A stretch of DNA of 34,540 bases from Terriglobales bacterium (GCA_025451215.1 JANWKU010000060.1:1-34540); one strand, 5' to 3'; positions 9,124 to 18,223 are shown, counted from the stretch's first letter. Notes: a model not told the origin generated them from the sequence alone. Made by a program: numbers and translations.

Positions 9124-10746
9124 TCAGGGAGTGGGCCGAGTTGAGTTGCGAAGGCTCCAAGCAAGAAACGAGTCGCTCGGATGGACCGGGAAAACCGGCG
9201 TGAGATAATACGGATCGCCTGCAAGGGCGCGTCTCTGAGAGACCTCGCCTACCGGCGTTATTCGCGCCAAGCCAAGGTACAATTCGGCGCCCTTGGCGGT
9301 GGCGACTTTGCGGAGATCCCAACTGGGATTGAATTCCCGGAGGATTTCCTGATCTTCGTTTTGATAGACGTGAGCGAACACTAGCCAGAGCTTTCCAGTC
9401 TCCGGGCGAAGGCCGAGCACCGCTTCTGACAGATATTTCTCAGGCGCATCCCGGTGAAAGTTTCCATAGATGAAGCGTGGGTCATGCCCCTTCCAATAAA
9501 AATCGACCGCGGGAACGGCTCCAGAATAAACATAGACCTGGTCCTGCAGACCGATTTGATTTCGCAAGGGGATCAGAATTGTCTGAATATCTTCAATCTC
9601 AGAATAAGGGGCTTCCGAACGGATCTGGAGTATCCCGGATAGGACGACCATACAGACAATGCCAAGGAAAACGGGCCGCTTGTGCGCCAACTCGAAGCGG
9701 CCCGCGACATGCACAAGACTTTCGGAAGCTATCAAGCAGAGGACCGGCGACAGATAAAGGCACTGTCGAATGGGACCATATGGATAGAGATGCAACAACG
9801 CGCAAGCCAAAGCGGTCCCAAACGAAGAGAAAGCAAGAATGAAGATAGGTGAGAAAGAGTGCGACCGAAGTATGGACCATAAATAGAGCAAAATCGCGAG
9901 AAAAGAAAACAGGGCAACAAGTCTTCCAGGCAAGAGAAAAGCGGCCAATTTGTGTGAATTCGCCCAAATAAAATGGAGCAACCCGGTGCCGCGCGTGTAG
10001 TAGTTCGCTTCTAAATACGACGCTTTTTCGCCCCATTGGTAGCGAACGGTGAGAAAGTAGGAAAGCAAACTACCTGCAATCAGAACCAGAGTCCCGATAG
10101 CGGCGTGCAGAATTCCGGAGCTTCGATTGTTTTGGACGATAGCAAGAATGAAAATGCTGCCAAGAACGGCTGCACTGAACAGAACGAGTCCATACTGGAT
10201 TAACGGGGAGATGAATAAAGCGACATAAAGCGCCCAAGGCTGGCTGAGTTGGCTTGTTTCTGAGGCAGCGCGCAAGTACAAGTAACAAAGCAAAGCCGCG
10301 ATGAGAACAGAGAGAGAATACTCTCGGACCTCCTGCGCATAACGTATTTGCGAGGCGGAGACGCTCAACATGAGAGAGGCAAGTGCCGCGGACGCGGGAT
10401 CGAATGCGGGTATCCGGACGAAATAGAGCATCAGGCAGACAGCGAGAATGCTCGCCAAGAGCGAAGGAAATCTAACAGCAAGCGGCTGGGTTGATACCAC
10501 TTCAGTCCAGTGAAGTATCACGGGGTGCACAATCGGAGCGCTGTGCAAAGCTCGAGTCAAAGCTAAAGTTTCCCCAACTGTCCCGCGAGAAATGTTTGCG
10601 GCAATGGCTTCGTCCAGCCACAGACTGCGCAGTGACACGTGGTAAATCCGCAGCGAACTGGCCAAAAGAATGATGAGGGCGCAGCCAGTCAGAAATAGCG
10701 GAGAGGGCCGCGGCATCGATCCGGCTTGGTTGGAAACTGCTTCCAA
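9124..10746 (-). CDS. Multi-spanning GT-C type glycosyltransferase (PMT_2-like)
   Basis: 540 residues with roughly 11-13 hydrophobic helices from residue 17 to 375 and a C-terminal soluble tail. The first periplasmic loop carries SLWLDEA (41-47, Asp45-Glu46), the signature acidic pair of PMT_2/GT39-related enzymes. RYAQEVREYSL (loop 2) and YPYGPIRQCLYL are further family-like segments. The predicted role is transfer of a sugar from a polyprenyl-phosphate donor to a glycan or protein outside the cytoplasm. The start is TTG 10744-10746, supported by a perfect AGGAGG at 10756-10761 (9 nt spacing). It sits directly upstream of the flavoenzyme/GT2 pair, so the three genes probably share a transcript. 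The sequence differs clearly from the GT-C protein at 5292. Confidence 0.85.
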   Translation of the reverse strand: MEAVSNQAGSMPRPSPLFLTGCALIILLASSLRIYHVSLRSLWLDEAIAANISRGTVGETLALTRALHSAPIVHPVILHWTEVVSTQPLAVRFPSLLASILAVCLMLYFVRIPAFDPASAALASLMLSVSASQIRYAQEVREYSLSVLIAALLCYLYLRAASETSQLSQPWALYVALFISPLIQYGLVLFSAAVLGSIFILAIVQNNRSSGILHAAIGTLVLIAGSLLSYFLTVRYQWGEKASYLEANYYTRGTGLLHFIWANSHKLAAFLLPGRLVALFSFLAILLYLWSILRSHSFSPIFILAFSSFGTALACALLHLYPYGPIRQCLYLSPVLCLIASESLVHVAGRFELAHKRPVFLGIVCMVVLSGILQIRSEAPYSEIEDIQTILIPLRNQIGLQDQVYVYSGAVPAVDFYWKGHDPRFIYGNFHRDAPEKYLSEAVLGLRPETGKLWLVFAHVYQNEDQEILREFNPSWDLRKVATAKGAELYLGLARITPVGEVSQRRALAGDPYYLTPVFPVHPSDSFLAWSLRNSTRPTP

Positions 10747-10755
10747 GGTGAAGCT

Positions 10756-10761
10756 CCTCCT
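10756..10761 (-). promoter_or_regulatory. Strong ribosome binding site deciding a TTG start
   Basis: AGGAGG read on the minus strand, 9 nt upstream of TTG 10744-10746. It is the clearest reason to accept a TTG start for the GT-C gene, since the next ATG lies 10 codons inside. Confidence 0.8.
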
Positions 10762-10811
10762 CTTATTCGACGGGTGGGTGAGTCCTTTACGAGGGGCCGG
10801 TAACGACTGCT

Positions 10812-12377
10812 TTATTGGGGACGGATTTCGGAGAAGTCCTTACTGCCCGGCGGAGGCAAATTGGCGGACAGGCTATCTATGACGAGAACCCAATCGTTTG
10901 CATCGGGGGCGGCGAACTGACGCACGCCGTTTGAAGGGAACGCACCAATCAATCGAGTTGACCCATCGCCTGGATTGAACCACCAGGCCTTTGCTTGCGA
11001 TCTGGGATCCTTGATTCGATCCATGGTGATGGCAATGCTCGCTGCATTTCCATTGGGGATGTAAGCGATGACTGTCTGGCCGTCAGAAGTTTGCGCGGCG
11101 ACTGATAACATTTCCAATGCAGGAACTGTGGCCTTAACGATTTTTCCCTGGGCAGCTTGGGAGACAGTGCCCGACTTTTTCGACGATTCAGGCTCCGAAC
11201 TCATCACGGTATGATCCAAGTCAGGGACCAGTTTCCAATGCGCCCGGGAACGGAAAAGCTTACCCAACCATTCCTGTCCAACTGAGCCCGCAGAACCCAG
11301 CTGATTTTTCCACGAATCCGTGGTGGCGTTATGCCAGGTGAAGTTCCAGATAGCGTAGTTTCCAAAAAATCGACCGAGGGTACAGCCGCTCAACACGGCC
11401 CAATATCCCTGCTGCCGGACCTCAAGCTCGCTGATGCCATGCTCTCCTTCGTACCAATCCTCGAAGAGGAGCAGCGGGTGGGTGCCAATCCGATAGTCGG
11501 CCGCCGATTTGCGCGGAATGTCGCGGGGTTCAGAATAGATTGCGTCCAAGTCCAGCCATTTTGCTTCAGACCAAACATCGATCGAAGAATTCCCACGATT
11601 GTTTTCGGTAGTCATCAGATGCACAGGATCGGCAGAGCGGATACCTTGCGCGAGGGCGTAGAGTTTCGACTGAACATTTTTATCAAGAGGATCGGCATCG
11701 CCCCCGATCAACCAGACGATATTGGGGAAATCCCGATAGCGGCGGCCCAGGAATTCACCGTAAGCCCTCACAATATCAGGAGAACTGCTGCGGTAACTTT
11801 GGCAGTAGCCACCGTTACATCCAGCGCCGACAAAGGCCGGAGAGGCAAAGACAGTGATCCCTCGCGCCGCAGCTTCGTGCAAGGTCTTGTCCACGCGCGC
11901 CCAGTAGGTTGGATTCTCATTGGTAAAATCCGGCCCGTTGAAAGGAGTGTTCCCGTAAAAATCTCGTGGGGGATGATTGGAATAAGCGTTGTCGATCAGG
12001 CCAACCCAAATGGCATTGAAACTGCGCGAGGCGCGATCATCGAGATAGTAAAGGATGTCCTCGTCTGAAAGTTGCACTTGGAGAGACCAGGCGTCCTCGC
12101 CGGTAATGAAGACAGGCTTCTTCGAGATGGAATTGACCAGATATTTCCCTGCGGGATCCAGGGTGATGAGCTGACCGGTGGGACTTGGAAGCCGGGGTTG
12201 ATCCGTCGCCTGGCCGGAGTTTGGCTTCTGTCCTTCGGGAACGTGAAAACGAACTGTACCCAATTGCGAATGCTGGCGACTATGAACAATGACCCTGGTA
12301 GCCCCGAGGAAAAGCAGTGCGCTGGCCACCAGCGCCAGCCTGGACCGATTCCAATTAGTATGGTGCGGGCTATTCAT
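10812..12377 (-). CDS. Membrane-anchored DUF4038-type (apiosidase-like) glycoside hydrolase
   Basis: 521 residues. An N-terminal hydrophobic helix (residues about 13-31, after NRSR) is a signal anchor or uncleaved signal. From about 75 a TIM-barrel-like domain follows with features of the DUF4038 family: KYLVNSISKKPVFITGEDAW, YYLDDRASRSFNAIWVGL, WLIGGDADP (223-230) and LLLFEDWYEGEHG (302-314). The acidic residues Asp227, Asp229 and Glu306/Glu310 are candidate catalytic positions. The C-terminal part (about 410-521) resembles the collagen-binding-like sandwich often following DUF4038 (AWWFNPGDGSTRLIG). It is likely exported to trim or release the polysaccharide made here. The substrate is unknown. 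ATG 12375-12377 has no visible SD. Confidence 0.82.
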   Translation of the reverse strand: MNSPHHTNWNRSRLALVASALLFLGATRVIVHSRQHSQLGTVRFHVPEGQKPNSGQATDQPRLPSPTGQLITLDPAGKYLVNSISKKPVFITGEDAWSLQVQLSDEDILYYLDDRASRSFNAIWVGLIDNAYSNHPPRDFYGNTPFNGPDFTNENPTYWARVDKTLHEAAARGITVFASPAFVGAGCNGGYCQSYRSSSPDIVRAYGEFLGRRYRDFPNIVWLIGGDADPLDKNVQSKLYALAQGIRSADPVHLMTTENNRGNSSIDVWSEAKWLDLDAIYSEPRDIPRKSAADYRIGTHPLLLFEDWYEGEHGISELEVRQQGYWAVLSGCTLGRFFGNYAIWNFTWHNATTDSWKNQLGSAGSVGQEWLGKLFRSRAHWKLVPDLDHTVMSSEPESSKKSGTVSQAAQGKIVKATVPALEMLSVAAQTSDGQTVIAYIPNGNAASIAITMDRIKDPRSQAKAWWFNPGDGSTRLIGAFPSNGVRQFAAPDANDWVLVIDSLSANLPPPGSKDFSEIRPQ

Positions 12378-12429
12378 TCAAAGAAACAGATGAAAGAGCA
12401 ATTGTGAATGACGGCGCCACGGTTTCCTC

Positions 12430-13431
12430 TCAATTTGCCGGAGGAACGGTTTTGTGCGGTTTTCCAGAAAGAAAGCGAACTGCACGAACAACCGTTGCCC
12501 CTGGATTCATTGCCATCCAAAGCAATTCGCGACAAACGCCTTTTGCGATCGAATACGAATCGAGAGTTTCCCCAATGGTTTTCAAACCTTCCCGGTGGTA
12601 TTTCCAAAATGCGGGTTCCTGCAGACGCAGCGCCTCTCGCGAAAGTACTCGGTAATACCACTGCCGGTAGTTCTTTTTCAAGGCTGCTGCTTCCGCAGGA
12701 TCAAAGAACTCGGAAGCATAGCGACTCGCAATAATATAGCCGTCGAGCACTTCAGGCTGGAAGTTGCGAACGGCCGAGGAAATGGATTCGTCGCTGGTCC
12801 GAAGAAAAGAGAGGACCTGATGGACAAAGCCAAAATCCCAATCGCGAAGGATTTGCACGCACTTCTCAGTGTCTTCATGCAAACGTCCTTCCTCGAAAAA
12901 GGGCCGGGGCGAGCGGACAATTGAGGATCGGTACATGACGGTAGTGGGGGAGCCGAAAACAAAGAGCCCAATGCGCAGATAAAGCCGAGCCATTTCTCTG
13001 CCAGGAAGATGCGTAGTCGGAAAAGGGAAAGCTGAACCCCGAACAGTATTTCCCTTGAGATCGTATGCGCTCACCAGACCAATTTTTTCGGATTGTTCGA
13101 AGGCTTGCACCATTAAGCTCAAGCAATCCGGGAAAATGGCGTCGTCCGCTTGCACGATCTTGCAATACTGGCTGCTTTCCGAAATCTCCGCCAGAGCCGC
13201 GTTGTAGTTTTGCACCTGCGAGAGCAGTTGGGATCGCCGTATCAAACGGATTCGAGGATCGCGGGCCACATAAGCTGTGGCAATATCGCCTGAACCGTCG
13301 GTGCTGCAGTTATCAACGAGGATGTACTCGAACGAGGTGAAGGACTGATTCAGCACGCTTTCAATACAGTGAGCCAGGTAAGGGGCGGCGTTGTGAAATG
13401 GAGTCACTACACTGACTAAGGCGCGGCTCAC
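12430..13431 (-). CDS. GT2 family glycosyltransferase
   Basis: 333 residues. N-terminal GT-A domain with VSVVTPFHNAAPYL (6-19), YILVDNCSTDGS (36-47) and the metal site VQADDAIFP (93-101). The C-terminal half is helical and Trp/Tyr-rich, with no clear transmembrane span. The start is GTG 13429-13431 with AAGGAG at 13438-13443, 6 nt upstream; that SD lies in the 18-bp gap after the preceding GT2 gene, so the two are almost certainly co-translated. It probably adds one residue of the repeat unit on the cytoplasmic side; the sugar cannot be inferred. Confidence 0.9.
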   Translation of the reverse strand: MSRALVSVVTPFHNAAPYLAHCIESVLNQSFTSFEYILVDNCSTDGSGDIATAYVARDPRIRLIRRSQLLSQVQNYNAALAEISESSQYCKIVQADDAIFPDCLSLMVQAFEQSEKIGLVSAYDLKGNTVRGSAFPFPTTHLPGREMARLYLRIGLFVFGSPTTVMYRSSIVRSPRPFFEEGRLHEDTEKCVQILRDWDFGFVHQVLSFLRTSDESISSAVRNFQPEVLDGYIIASRYASEFFDPAEAAALKKNYRQWYYRVLSREALRLQEPAFWKYHREGLKTIGETLDSYSIAKGVCRELLWMAMNPGATVVRAVRFLSGKPHKTVPPAN

Positions 13432-13449
13432 CAGGATCTCCTTGAGGGG

Positions 13450-14397
13450 TCACTGACCCGGAGCCTGGGATGATTTGGCCTGAGTATTCTCACGGGAGAT
13501 ATTGCGCGCCTCGATGGCTTTGCCGCGCAGAATGTTAAACCGCCAACGGGAGCGAAGCAAAGCGTCCTCACGAAAAGTAATCCGGGCAACGAGCGAGGCA
13601 AAGGCTTCCTTCGGAATATCGCGAAACAGATGTCGCGGGATGCCCATCCATAATTTCACATTCGGATAGAGGCGATGGCATCCTCTACCCCAACGAATGC
13701 CTCGCTGCAACACCCACGCTTCTTTCAACTGCTCTTTACGAACGAAATGCCCGACGACCGCGTGCGGAACATGCCAACCTTTCAGCCCTTGCTTGCCGAG
13801 GCGCAAAACAAGTTCTGTTTCCCCGCCCATGGGGTAGTCAGGTCCACTTGGCCCGATGGAGGTGCTGAGGCGCGCGCCTTCTTCAAAAATATTCGCACGA
13901 ATGGCCATATTCGGCCCTTGAATCAAGGTGACCAGGAGGCCGGGCAGAGGTCCCTCTTTCAGCGCGGGGTCTGTAATGGTGAAAATCGGACCGAGTTCGA
14001 GCCAGTTTACCCACGGCGGGGGCGGAACTTCCCATCTGGGAAAAATCGCGCCGCCAAACATGGAGTATTCAGTTTGGGAGTCGGCGGCCAATCGCAATTG
14101 CACCAACCAGTCCGGCCTGGGGAATACATCGTCGTCCGTGAATACAATCAAATCGCCTTCTATTAACTCGAGGCCGGCATTCAGCGCCGCATTTTTCCCC
14201 AATTTTGGTTCGAACGCCGATTGCATCGGGAGGCGCCGCTGAAAGGAAGCAAGGACTTGCTGGGTATCGTCGGTACTTCCGTTGTCAACGACAACCAGCT
14301 TCCATCCTGAATCCGGCGACTGGAGCTGACAAAAAGCTCCCAAGACATCTCGAAGGAGCCCCGCCCTGTTTCGCGTCGCCATCAATACGGTGAGCAT
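13450..14397 (-). CDS. GT2 family glycosyltransferase
   Basis: 315 residues. GT2 motifs at the very N-terminus: LTVLMATRNRAGLL (2-15), VVVDNGSTDDT (35-45) and FTDDDVFP (86-93, DDD metal site). PDYPMGGETELVLRL resembles the acceptor/ED region of inverting GT2 enzymes, and RGIRWGRGCHRLYP follows. ATG 14395-14397 has GGAGG about 12 nt upstream, a long but usable spacing. It lies between the Cys-rich unknown (76 bp upstream) and the GT2 at 12430. Predicted to be a cytoplasmic repeat-unit assembly enzyme. Confidence 0.9.
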   Translation of the reverse strand: MLTVLMATRNRAGLLRDVLGAFCQLQSPDSGWKLVVVDNGSTDDTQQVLASFQRRLPMQSAFEPKLGKNAALNAGLELIEGDLIVFTDDDVFPRPDWLVQLRLAADSQTEYSMFGGAIFPRWEVPPPPWVNWLELGPIFTITDPALKEGPLPGLLVTLIQGPNMAIRANIFEEGARLSTSIGPSGPDYPMGGETELVLRLGKQGLKGWHVPHAVVGHFVRKEQLKEAWVLQRGIRWGRGCHRLYPNVKLWMGIPRHLFRDIPKEAFASLVARITFREDALLRSRWRFNILRGKAIEARNISRENTQAKSSQAPGQ

Positions 14398-14473
14398 AGA
14401 GTCAGACTCCCTCCGGCCCGCACGTTCTTGACGATGGCACCATTGGGGATGAATTCGAACTTGCGTGCGGAAG

Positions 14474-15601
14474 CTATTTACTTCGCGCGTCCGCGACGCA
14501 GTCGACCGCCACGGGCGACTCTTGCACAGGCGGCGCGGTGGCGGGTGGTGGACCGACGCGTTCCAGCCAGATCTCGCGCCAGTAGGCGTAAATACTGCGA
14601 GGGCAAAAGAGGCGGCATTCGCTATAACGGGACTGGCAAATGACGGAATCCAGGATCAGACAGGGATTTTTCATTTCCTGCAACGCACCCGTCCGCTCGT
14701 TGATGATCTTCGTGACGCGCTTCAAGACCTTGTAGGTGTCGCCACAATAGGGAACTTCTTCCGCGTCGAAATAGAGACCCCGGTTCCTGCTCCTAGTGTT
14801 CAGTGTCTTCAGAATTTCCTCATGGGGCTTGATGCGCACCAACTCTCCGGGTTGAATATCGAGCAACTGCGTGGGGGTGGGCTGGTCTTCCGGAATGATT
14901 CCATTCCTGCGAGGGAAAGGTGCGCCGTTCCACAGCCGATAGAAGGTGTCATAGAACCAGCGCATGGGGCGCCCCAAGCCGATGCCGGCATTGCTGACTC
15001 TGAGAAAGAGAAAATACATCGCGCCGCAAAGAATTTTCCAAAGCCCGACGTTCCCGGATCGATAATCCTCGAAATACTGGTCCAGTTCCCACCAATCAAG
15101 ATCGGTGGTGGCATAAGGTAGGCGCGTGGCCTGGCAAACATAAGTGACAGGTGTGTTCGGCAGACTTGGCGCCGTGACGTGAGTCCAGAGAGCGTTTTCC
15201 GTGCATCCAGCGGCAGAACGCGCAGGAGCGGGAGAAGCCACCGGGGGAGACGATTTGACTCTCTTCCCAGGATCGCTACCGGGCTTAAGCCAAGCATCTT
15301 TCCAGAAGAGCATACAACCTGCCTGGCACCCGCCGTGCGCAGAGCCATCGCATCGGGTATCGAGATGAACGGCGCTCGAGACGCGCCGCCCACGAACAGG
15401 GAAAACAGTGTCGCAAGTTTTGTGCGCGCGCTTATATACCTGGAATCGCTTGCCGCAAAAGGCAAGCATCTCCGGCATGAAAGGCATGCCGTCCAATTGT
15501 CCCGAAGCATCAAGGGTCTGAAGAATCTCTTCCTTGCTCCGGACTTCCACCCAATCGCCTACCTTCCAGTTAGAGGTGGCTAGCTTTTCTTGTTTGATCA
15601 T
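14474..15601 (-). CDS. Two-module Cys-motif protein of unknown function
   Basis: 375 residues, function not recognised. The protein contains two copies of one module, about 15-107 and 252-349. Each starts with a short beta-like stretch (GDWVEVRSKEEILQTL and GELVRIKPHEEILKTL), then a Cys-Gly (FCGKRFQVYKR and YCGDTYKVLKR). Each then has a Cys triad (Cys84-x7-Cys92-x3-Cys96 and Cys322-x6-Cys329-x3-Cys333) and a Trp-rich end (FWKDAWLK and YWREIWLE). The repeated Cys spacing suggests a metal or Fe-S site in each module (inference). The linker 108-250 carries Cys133, Cys156 and Cys192 and a hydrophobic stretch near 186-203 (WKILCGAMYFLFLRV). Similar uncharacterised proteins accompany glycosyltransferase loci, so a sugar-tailoring role is conceivable. 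ATG 15599-15601 has no good SD. Confidence 0.75.
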   Translation of the reverse strand: MIKQEKLATSNWKVGDWVEVRSKEEILQTLDASGQLDGMPFMPEMLAFCGKRFQVYKRAHKTCDTVFPVRGRRVSSAVHLDTRCDGSAHGGCQAGCMLFWKDAWLKPGSDPGKRVKSSPPVASPAPARSAAGCTENALWTHVTAPSLPNTPVTYVCQATRLPYATTDLDWWELDQYFEDYRSGNVGLWKILCGAMYFLFLRVSNAGIGLGRPMRWFYDTFYRLWNGAPFPRRNGIIPEDQPTPTQLLDIQPGELVRIKPHEEILKTLNTRSRNRGLYFDAEEVPYCGDTYKVLKRVTKIINERTGALQEMKNPCLILDSVICQSRYSECRLFCPRSIYAYWREIWLERVGPPPATAPPVQESPVAVDCVADARSK

Positions 15602-15677
15602 GAAAGGAGACTTCGGCGGGCGTCTGGATCGTGCCGGCCATAACAGATTTGAAGTTCGTAAAGGATAGTGGTCACCA

Positions 15678-17240
15678 TTAACTTTCAGCTGGCAGCTCTG
15701 ACTTGCGTTGGAACAAATTAGAAATTAAATCCACAAAAAGCGGCTTTTGCCCGAAAACATACAAGAGCAGCCATGCATAGACCGCAAGGGAGATCGCGAC
15801 TTCCAAGATCAGGAGGGGCAAAGGCCGGAGATGCGAAATTGAGACTGCTCGGAACAGCCACCCAGCGAGCCCGCCAATGGTGCCGGAGATGACCTGCAAT
15901 TTGATGCAATCCCAGTAGTCCCGAGTAGTTATTCCCGTACCATGCTTCACCCAGGCAACCAAGGGAACGGACAAAAGCACCATGGCGGTGGAATATCCGA
16001 GTGCGACTCCCGGAGGCCCATAGTGAAGACCAGCGACAACGCCGAGAATCACAACCGGCGCGATTACCAAGGCGATGTAGAGGCTGCGCGTGACCCGGCC
16101 GGTGGATTTCAGAAACCAGGCGAGTGGATTGATAAGAGCGAACACCATAATTGTCGGCGAAAGCAAGCGAAGAACGATTGCCGTACCAGCCCACTTTGGG
16201 CCCAGCAAGGTGCCAATGATTTCATCCGCAAAAAGCGTGCAACAGATCACCACGGGAACGGTGATGGATACAACGATGGAATGAAACTTGTAGTAGACGC
16301 GGAGAAGACGTTCGGCGTCATTTTGCATTCGCGAAAGAACGGGAAACGCGACCGTGCCAATCGCACCCATCAATTGCTGCACGGGAAGATTCGCAAGCTG
16401 GTAAGCGCGACCATACAGGCCAAGCGGGGCGGCACCCCAGAACCTGCCGAGCAAAATCTTTTCCGTATTGTAGGCGAAATAAACCACCAGGCTATTTAGA
16501 GTGACGGTGCCGCCGAAACGCATGAGCGGGCGTACCTCGGAAAATTCACCAGGCCCGCCCGGCAACCAGGGTATGGCGATGAAAACGCCGAAGGCAGCGA
16601 TTGCCGCGGTACTTACTGCCCGGATTACCAGCGACCAATAACCAAAACCAAGGGCCGCCATGATGATGCAGATCACCGTGCTGAGAATCAATGCGATCGC
16701 GTCGATCTTGGCAAGCGTAATGAATTGCATGGAGCGGTTGAGAAGCGCTCGATGCTGCACGACAATCCCATTCAGGAAAAAGACACTCGAAGAAACCACG
16801 GTTATCCAGAGCAAGCGATGGTCTTTGTAAAAAAGTACGAGCAAGGGGCCGAGGGCGGCGATGAGGATGGTGAAGAGGACCCCCACGGCGCAATTGATCC
16901 AGAACAAAGTAGAGATCTGCCCATGAGTAAGCGTGTCGCGCTGGACGGTCGCGGCGCTGAGACCCGCGTCCTGAAAGAGCGTGAAGACCCCGGTCAAGGT
17001 TAAGACCATACCTTGCAGGCCGTAATCGGTGGGTGACAATAGGCGCGCGAGGAGGGCCAAAGATGCGATTTGTATAAAAAAGTTGAGCCCCTGCCCAAGT
17101 ATGGTTGCCGCGCCTCCGCGAATTGACTTTTGTTTCAATTCAGCGTGTGGCGTCAGCCCGAACAAGGTTTTGCGGACTTCGCTTTGGTGCCGCGAAAGTG
17201 TCGACTCGGTTCCGATATCTATGTTTGGCGAATCTGTCAT
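15678..17240 (-). CDS. Wzx-type oligosaccharide flippase (MOP superfamily)
   Basis: 520 residues with about 12-14 hydrophobic helices starting near residue 42 (GGAATILGQGLNFFIQIASLAL). Polysaccharide-transporter (PST/WzxC) features: LARLLSPTDYGLQGMV, GLSAATVQR, ISTLFWIN and the loop WGAAPLGLYGRAYQLANLP. It should flip undecaprenyl-diphosphate-linked repeat units across the inner membrane. A soluble N-terminal tail of about 37 residues precedes the first helix; ATG 17238-17240 lacks a clear SD, and a later start is possible. It is clearly paralogous to the flippase at 29615 (shared GAAPLGLY-RAY and LSRIQ/LSRMQ) but well diverged, so this is not a recent duplicate. Confidence 0.92.
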   Translation of the reverse strand: MTDSPNIDIGTESTLSRHQSEVRKTLFGLTPHAELKQKSIRGGAATILGQGLNFFIQIASLALLARLLSPTDYGLQGMVLTLTGVFTLFQDAGLSAATVQRDTLTHGQISTLFWINCAVGVLFTILIAALGPLLVLFYKDHRLLWITVVSSSVFFLNGIVVQHRALLNRSMQFITLAKIDAIALILSTVICIIMAALGFGYWSLVIRAVSTAAIAAFGVFIAIPWLPGGPGEFSEVRPLMRFGGTVTLNSLVVYFAYNTEKILLGRFWGAAPLGLYGRAYQLANLPVQQLMGAIGTVAFPVLSRMQNDAERLLRVYYKFHSIVVSITVPVVICCTLFADEIIGTLLGPKWAGTAIVLRLLSPTIMVFALINPLAWFLKSTGRVTRSLYIALVIAPVVILGVVAGLHYGPPGVALGYSTAMVLLSVPLVAWVKHGTGITTRDYWDCIKLQVISGTIGGLAGWLFRAVSISHLRPLPLLILEVAISLAVYAWLLLYVFGQKPLFVDLISNLFQRKSELPAES

Positions 17241-17452
17241 GAGTCAGAACTGAGCGACTTGACTGCGGAATCATTCACCGGTTACGCCCGGAGAGTACGA
17301 TGGGCTCCGAGTTCAAATCGGCGGATGCTTGAAGATTGGCTGGCAAGAATGGTGCACAACGAATTTTTTGGCCGCTCTAAAATTAGATGCCTACAGGCAG
17401 GGGCACCAGCGAGCCGCAGCTTTTAATTCGAGAGGCGTAGGCAAGGATACGT

Positions 17453-18223
17453 TCAATTACCGCTGGGCTTCCGAGCCACGACCACTCGATACTGGCCCAG
17501 ACCAAATTTTTCCTTCATGGATTTGGCGAGCGCCGCGCTGCGCGGACCCATTGCCCGATTGACCGGACCGGCGTTGACCAAGCGAAGAATCCCAAGTTTG
17601 CCCCTGGGCATAATTGTGTACGACTCGCTGATTTCCAATCCGGGCGATTGGATCAAGGAATGCAGTTCATCGCGCGTATACCAATGGCTGACCGGCCCAT
17701 TTTCCCAGACGCGTTTAATACGATGGTATACAAAAGGGTTGATTGTCGTGAGAACCAGGTTCCCCCCGGGACCGAGGCATTGGGTTATTTTACTCAGAAC
17801 AAGCGGCTGATCCCGGAAACAGGAAATCGCATCAACACAAACCACCGTGTCGAAAAGTTGTTGAGGAACCTGCCAGTCGTGGAAGTCTGCAGCTTCGTAA
17901 GTCGGCAAGTGGGCACCTTGCGGAAGATGGATGTCGGCCGCTTTCTGTTCCGCGACGGCAATGGCTGCAGGAGAAATATCCAGGCCATGGTAACTGGAGA
18001 AAGTCAGCATCCGCGAAAGCGAACCTGTTCCGCAGGCGATTTCCAGTACACGGCCTTGCGTGCCCCGGGTCAATTCATTGATGACGACGGAAACTCGCGC
18101 GAATAACTCAGAGGAAACGTCGTCGTTATGCTCCTTCGTGCGATAGGATTTGTTCCATATATCCCACCACGCCTTCTCGTCCAATTCGCGCGAACGATCA
18201 ATGTTGGGAGGTGTAGTTTGCAT
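17453..18223 (-). CDS. Class I SAM-dependent methyltransferase
   Basis: 256 residues with a single Rossmann methyltransferase domain. Motif I is VLEIACGTGSLSRML (59-73), motif II GLDISPAAIAVA, motif IV about VVCVDAISCF and post-motif LGPGGNLVLTT. The N-terminus (KAWWDIWNKSYRT) resembles small-molecule or sugar O-methyltransferases. It lies 83 bp downstream of the aminotransferase and 212 bp upstream of the flippase gene, and could methylate a nucleotide sugar or the growing glycan. The hydroxyl or amine target cannot be determined. ATG 18221-18223 has no convincing SD. Confidence 0.85.
   Translation of the reverse strand: MQTTPPNIDRSRELDEKAWWDIWNKSYRTKEHNDDVSSELFARVSVVINELTRGTQGRVLEIACGTGSLSRMLTFSSYHGLDISPAAIAVAEQKAADIHLPQGAHLPTYEAADFHDWQVPQQLFDTVVCVDAISCFRDQPLVLSKITQCLGPGGNLVLTTINPFVYHRIKRVWENGPVSHWYTRDELHSLIQSPGLEISESYTIMPRGKLGILRLVNAGPVNRAMGPRSAALAKSMKEKFGLGQYRVVVARKPSGN

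Noticed and set aside
11331-12068. 245-codon plus-strand frame opposite the DUF4038 gene
   Set aside because: It lies fully antisense to a gene with clear domain motifs and shows no recognisable features or SD.
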